DNA of 16,718 nt, from the NCBI GenBank assembly GCA_958423535.1, contig CATZRJ010000039.1, forward strand, positions 1-16,718, written 5' to 3'. This document shows positions 14,102-16,718 of the stretch, one piece after another. A program made the position numbers and the translations under genes. The notes beneath the pieces were generated by a model. The model had not been told where the DNA came from, ran no database searches, and was given only the letters and a program-made list of their open reading frames with translations. The DNA comes from an uncultured Collinsella sp. (GTDB taxonomy: Bacteria; Actinomycetota; Coriobacteriia; Coriobacteriales; Coriobacteriaceae). The first letter of the stretch is position 1, and every line of letters starts with the position of its first letter.

Positions 14102-15502
14102 TTACTTATGGACCAGCCTGGCGCAGAAGTGGCCGTCGTAGGAATCCGCGTTTACGGGGACACTCTGGAAAAGCCCACGGTCGTTTTGGCGTACGGAGAC
14201 GAGCTTCTTGGCCTGGGCGAAATCGGGCAGCTGCAGGATCTGCGCCTCGGAGAGCGGTGCCAGGCTAAAGTCTGCGCCCTCGGGCGAAGACAAAAACGCA
14301 TCCACAACCTGCGTGTTCTCTTCATCAAAAACGGAGCAGGTGGCATAGATGAGCTCGCCGCCGGCAGCCACACGCGCGGCCGCTTCCTTGAGCATCGTCA
14401 GCTGCAGGCGGGGCAGCTCAGTCGTGACGTCCTTCTCGGTCAGACGCCACGGTATCTCAGGGTGACGGCGCATAGTGCCGGTGCCCGAGCACGGGGCATC
14501 GATAAACACCGTGTCGAACAGGACAGGTTTGCCAAGCATGGCATCGAACGACGTAAGGACTGCATCGAGCTCGCAGGCATCGCCCGAGACCGTGCGAACA
14601 CCCTGGATACCGGCCTTATGCAGGCGCGCGAGATTCTGATCGCACTTGCGATCGTGCAAATCGAGCGCGGTGTGCTGACGATTGTAGCCGGCACGCTTGG
14701 CCTGGCACATCATCACATAGGTCTTGGTGCCGCGACCGGCACCAATCTCCAGGCAACGCCCGGGACGGGTCGCCGCGGTAGCGATGAACTGGGCGTTAAG
14801 GTCCGAGGCCACGGCCGCCGCGCGCTCAAACACACCCGACGCAACCGTGGCCTGCGCATCGACCGGCGCATGGCAACCCGGGAACACAGGCGCAACAAGC
14901 TGCGATAGGTGCGGATCAGGTTGGGTAGCAAAGGCATTCTCGTGCAAGGCGAGCGGCGCGGGCGCCAGATTACCGGCAAAGTTGAGCGCGCCCTCGGGCG
15001 TATCGAACGACGCCATAATGCGTGCGCACAGCCAACGCGGCATACCCATCAGGCGAGACAGGCGAACCAAACGGCGCTCGGACTCATCAGCACCCGCGGC
15101 GGCGGCAAAGTCCTCGACGTTGTCCGCGACCTTATGCAGCACGGCATTCGCAAGACCGGCAGCCGACTTAGCACCGCTACGCACCAGCTCAACACCCTGG
15201 CTCACGGCAACGCGGCCCGGCGTATGCAGATAGAGCATCTCGAAGGCCGAGATGCGAAGCGCCATGCGAACGCGCGGCGCGACCTTTTTGGGCTTATCCA
15301 AAAACTGATCGAGCAACTCATCCAAAATGCCCTGCGTGGCCGCAACACCGAGCGCCAAGCGAGCGGCAAACGCGGAATCGCGCTGGTCAATGGCCTTGGC
15401 GGAAGCACGGGAAGACAACACGTCGCGCGCATACATGCCGCGACGGTCGGCCTCCATCAACACATCGAGCGCAAGCTTGCGCGCGGGAGAAAGCTTGCTC
15501 AT
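14102..15502 (-). CDS. rsmB: 16S rRNA (cytosine-C5)-methyltransferase, RsmB/Sun family
   Basis: RsmB methylates C967 of 16S rRNA (E. coli numbering) using S-adenosylmethionine. The 466-residue protein has an N-terminal NusB-like helical RNA-binding domain (about 1-140) and a Rossmann methyltransferase domain (about 230-466). Two expected cysteines are present: Cys338 in DAPCSGTGTMRRHPE and the catalytic Cys389 in YATCSVFDEEN. Motif I reads CLEIGAGRGTKT (about 250-261), where the family usually has a CAAPGGKT type, so the SAM-loop sequence is atypical. The ATG at 15502 overlaps the fmt stop by ATGA, indicating coupled translation; a GTG at 15517 is in frame but would lie inside fmt. The specific target is assigned by family only. 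Confidence 0.9.
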   Translation of the reverse strand: MSKLSPARKLALDVLMEADRRGMYARDVLSSRASAKAIDQRDSAFAARLALGVAATQGILDELLDQFLDKPKKVAPRVRMALRISAFEMLYLHTPGRVAVSQGVELVRSGAKSAAGLANAVLHKVADNVEDFAAAAGADESERRLVRLSRLMGMPRWLCARIMASFDTPEGALNFAGNLAPAPLALHENAFATQPDPHLSQLVAPVFPGCHAPVDAQATVASGVFERAAAVASDLNAQFIATAATRPGRCLEIGAGRGTKTYVMMCQAKRAGYNRQHTALDLHDRKCDQNLARLHKAGIQGVRTVSGDACELDAVLTSFDAMLGKPVLFDTVFIDAPCSGTGTMRRHPEIPWRLTEKDVTTELPRLQLTMLKEAAARVAAGGELIYATCSVFDEENTQVVDAFLSSPEGADFSLAPLSEAQILQLPDFAQAKKLVSVRQNDRGLFQSVPVNADSYDGHFCARLVHK

Positions 15503-16419
15503 GACAAAACACCCCACGTCAGATTGGCACCCTGCAGGCCGGCAGCCCAGGCAGAAGCAGCCATGGCACGCTTGCCATCGGGCTTAACCTCAAGCAGCTC
15601 GACCGCACCATCGGAAAGCCCAAGGTAGACACGCTTAGACTGAACAAGAACGCTGCCGGTGGCAAGCGACACGTCGGCGGGCACGGCATCGAGCACACGC
15701 ACGGACTTGCCGGCAATCACGCAGCGAGCAGGTGCGGTGTCGGACGAAGCCAGCACGTGGCGCACGCAATCGAGCGCCCCCATCTGCGGATCCAGACGCA
15801 TCTCCTGCTTGGAAATCTTGGCAGCATGCGTGACGAGCGACTCATCCTGCTCGGTCCACACCGCTGTGTCGTCAACAAGCGATGGCAGCGTATCGGCCAG
15901 CAGCTTACCGCCCAGCTCGCCAAGCTCCATCGTCAGTGCCTCGGCATGCTTACCGGCAACCGAGGTCGAGGCCTGCGCGCAATAAGCGCCCGTATCCACG
16001 CCATGCCCAATGCGCATAATGGAAACGCCGGCAACCTCATCACCAGCAAGAATGGCACGCTGAATGGGAGCAGCGCCACGCCAACGCGGCAGCAGCGAAG
16101 CATGAACATTCACAATACCAAGCGGCGCAATATGCAGCACCTCATCGGGCAAAATGCAGCCATAAGCAGCCACACAGAAAATATCGGCATCCGCAGCCTT
16201 GAGCTGATCAATAACATCCGGCGTCATACGATTTGCCTCAACAACAGGCAGACCAAGCTCAAGCGCCTTGGCCTTAACAGGAGACGGCTCCAACTTTTTA
16301 CCACGCCCACGAACAGCATCGGGACGAGTAATTACGAGCGCAATCTCGTTTCCAGCCTCAACAAGCGAAGTCAGCGAAGGCACAGCAAAATCAGGCGTAC
16401 CCATAAACACAATACGCAT
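15499..16419 (-). CDS. fmt: Methionyl-tRNA formyltransferase
   Basis: Fmt formylates initiator Met-tRNA with 10-formyl-tetrahydrofolate to start bacterial translation. The 306-residue protein starts MRIVFMGTPDFAVPSL, has the tRNA-contact loop RGRGKKLEPSPVK (37-49) and the catalytic triad Asn104, His106 (NVHASLLPRWRGAAPIQ) and Asp142 (GVDTGAY), and a C-terminal OB-fold domain (about 200-306) recognisable in LDPQMGALDCVRHVLA. The length is typical. GGGGAGA lies about 8 nt upstream of the ATG. It is the first gene of a two-gene unit with rsmB, a common actinobacterial and Firmicutes pairing. Codon use is ordinary. Confidence 0.96.
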   Translation of the reverse strand: MRIVFMGTPDFAVPSLTSLVEAGNEIALVITRPDAVRGRGKKLEPSPVKAKALELGLPVVEANRMTPDVIDQLKAADADIFCVAAYGCILPDEVLHIAPLGIVNVHASLLPRWRGAAPIQRAILAGDEVAGVSIMRIGHGVDTGAYCAQASTSVAGKHAEALTMELGELGGKLLADTLPSLVDDTAVWTEQDESLVTHAAKISKQEMRLDPQMGALDCVRHVLASSDTAPARCVIAGKSVRVLDAVPADVSLATGSVLVQSKRVYLGLSDGAVELLEVKPDGKRAMAASAWAAGLQGANLTWGVLS

Positions 16420-16521
16420 AAAGAACGTCTCCCCTCAACCAAAGCCGAGACGGCTACAAATAACAGCGGAAAGCCAAGTACCCAGCCCATCCGCAATAAC
16501 AATTCAACAAGAACAAATATA

Positions 16522-16560
16522 CCCAAAACAAAAGAAAGAGCCGCAATAAAAGCAGCTCTT
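16522..16560 (-). terminator. Rho-independent terminator, - strand, for a gene beyond the right edge
   Basis: On the - strand AAGAGC (16560-16555) pairs with GCTCTT (16541-16536), with a further GC/GC pair inside one mismatch and a 7-nt loop. The run TCTTTTGTTTT follows directly. This is a moderate stem with a good U-tract, so a - strand transcript from outside the window may end here, separating fmt from its upstream gene. Confidence 0.6.
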
Positions 16561-16650
16561 CCAACAAAGCAATTATCAAAGAAGACGCCCCTCCCTGGCC
16601 CGACGGCACCCGGGCGAGACAAACAGCGTCAACGTAGCCCCCGGGGCGCC

Positions 16651-16718
16651 CGCCTATATCGTCCCGCGCGCAGTTTCGCAGCGCAGCGAGAATGTTTGAG
16701 CACGGGATGATATAGGCG
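16651..16718. repeat. 68-bp palindrome with 16-bp arms at the window edge
   Basis: CGCCTATATCGTCCCG (16651-16666) and CGGGATGATATAGGCG (16703-16718) are inverted repeats with one mismatch (a G-U pair on one strand). The 36-nt loop contains GCGCAGTTTCGCAGCGC and similar internal dyads. The arm ends exactly at the window edge and may continue. It fits a REP/MITE-like intergenic repeat or a structured RNA; its length is close to the 67-bp element at 14029-14095, but the sequence differs. Confidence 0.5.

Larger units (their letters stand above)
16420..16718. other. Intergenic region upstream of fmt
   Basis: No convincing gene is visible. A - strand frame from a TTG at 16622 to 16371 would encode a hydrophobic 83-residue peptide, but it has no evident ribosome site, runs through a terminator-like hairpin and overlaps the fmt start. 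The first 140 bases are AT-rich and probably hold the fmt promoter; the right part is GC-rich with a long palindrome at the edge. Confidence 0.6.

Noticed and set aside
16371..16622. A hydrophobic 83-codon - strand ORF overlapping the fmt start
   Set aside because: It has a TTG start without a ribosome site, passes through a terminator-like hairpin and overlaps fmt by 49 bases. The hydrophobicity follows from T-rich intergenic DNA. A real small membrane protein cannot be fully excluded.
15757..16710. A 317-codon + strand frame opposite fmt
   Set aside because: The translation is unlike any family, rich in Asn, Arg and Thr, and antisense to an intact formyltransferase.
1..16718. CRISPR arrays, insertion sequences, toxin-antitoxin or phage genes
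   Set aside because: I saw no regularly spaced repeats, transposase or integrase motifs, or small toxin-like gene pairs; every sizeable coding region is a housekeeping or glucan-metabolism gene.

Overview
The window looks like a chromosomal segment of a high-GC actinobacterium of the Coriobacteriia, most likely a Collinsella relative. That assignment rests on strong GC bias at third codon positions, a Firmicutes-style glycogen operon with a GlgC/GlgD pair, Ala/Lys/Thr-rich protein tails, and recall of similar gene sets. It is an inference, not a database result.

Layout: (1) 1-323 is an AT-richer upstream region with direct repeats of an operator-like motif and a short hairpin. (2) 324-9913 is a five-gene glycogen operon on the + strand: glgB (branching enzyme), glgP (phosphorylase), glgC and glgD (catalytic and regulatory-type ADP-glucose pyrophosphorylase subunits, 4 nt apart) and glgA (glycogen synthase). 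Two strong hairpins without a U-tract lie between genes (glgP/glgC and glgD/glgA), and a 19-bp-stem terminator closes the unit at 9938-9982. (3) 9983-10344 is an AT-rich intergenic region with a 14-bp inverted repeat bounding about 133 bp, more copies of the upstream motif, and clustered palindromes. (4) 10345-13641 encodes a 1098-residue fusion of a GH13 neopullulanase/amylase-like enzyme with a GH77 4-alpha-glucanotransferase, followed by a hairpin. (5) 13730-13966 encodes an FmdB-type zinc-ribbon protein and ends at a good terminator. (6) On the - strand, fmt and rsmB form a translationally coupled pair (ATGA overlap) converging on fmdB. (7) 16420-16718 is intergenic, with a - strand terminator for a gene beyond the right edge and a long palindrome at the edge.

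Together the first genes make and break a glycogen store: GlgC/D make ADP-glucose, GlgA elongates, GlgB branches, GlgP phosphorolyses outer chains, and the GH13-GH77 fusion probably handles limit dextrins and maltooligosaccharides. Motif copies shared by the glgB and fusion-gene upstream regions suggest co-regulation.

The most unusual feature is that both polymer-building enzymes, GlgA and GlgB, carry long low-complexity cationic tails resembling histone H1 or AlgP. The GlgA tail is about 290 residues and the GlgB tail about 73. This suggests a tethering or condensate-type organisation of glycogen synthesis that I do not know to be described. Other points of interest are a Gly where GlgB normally has a conserved active-site His, and three different intergenic inverted-repeat elements.
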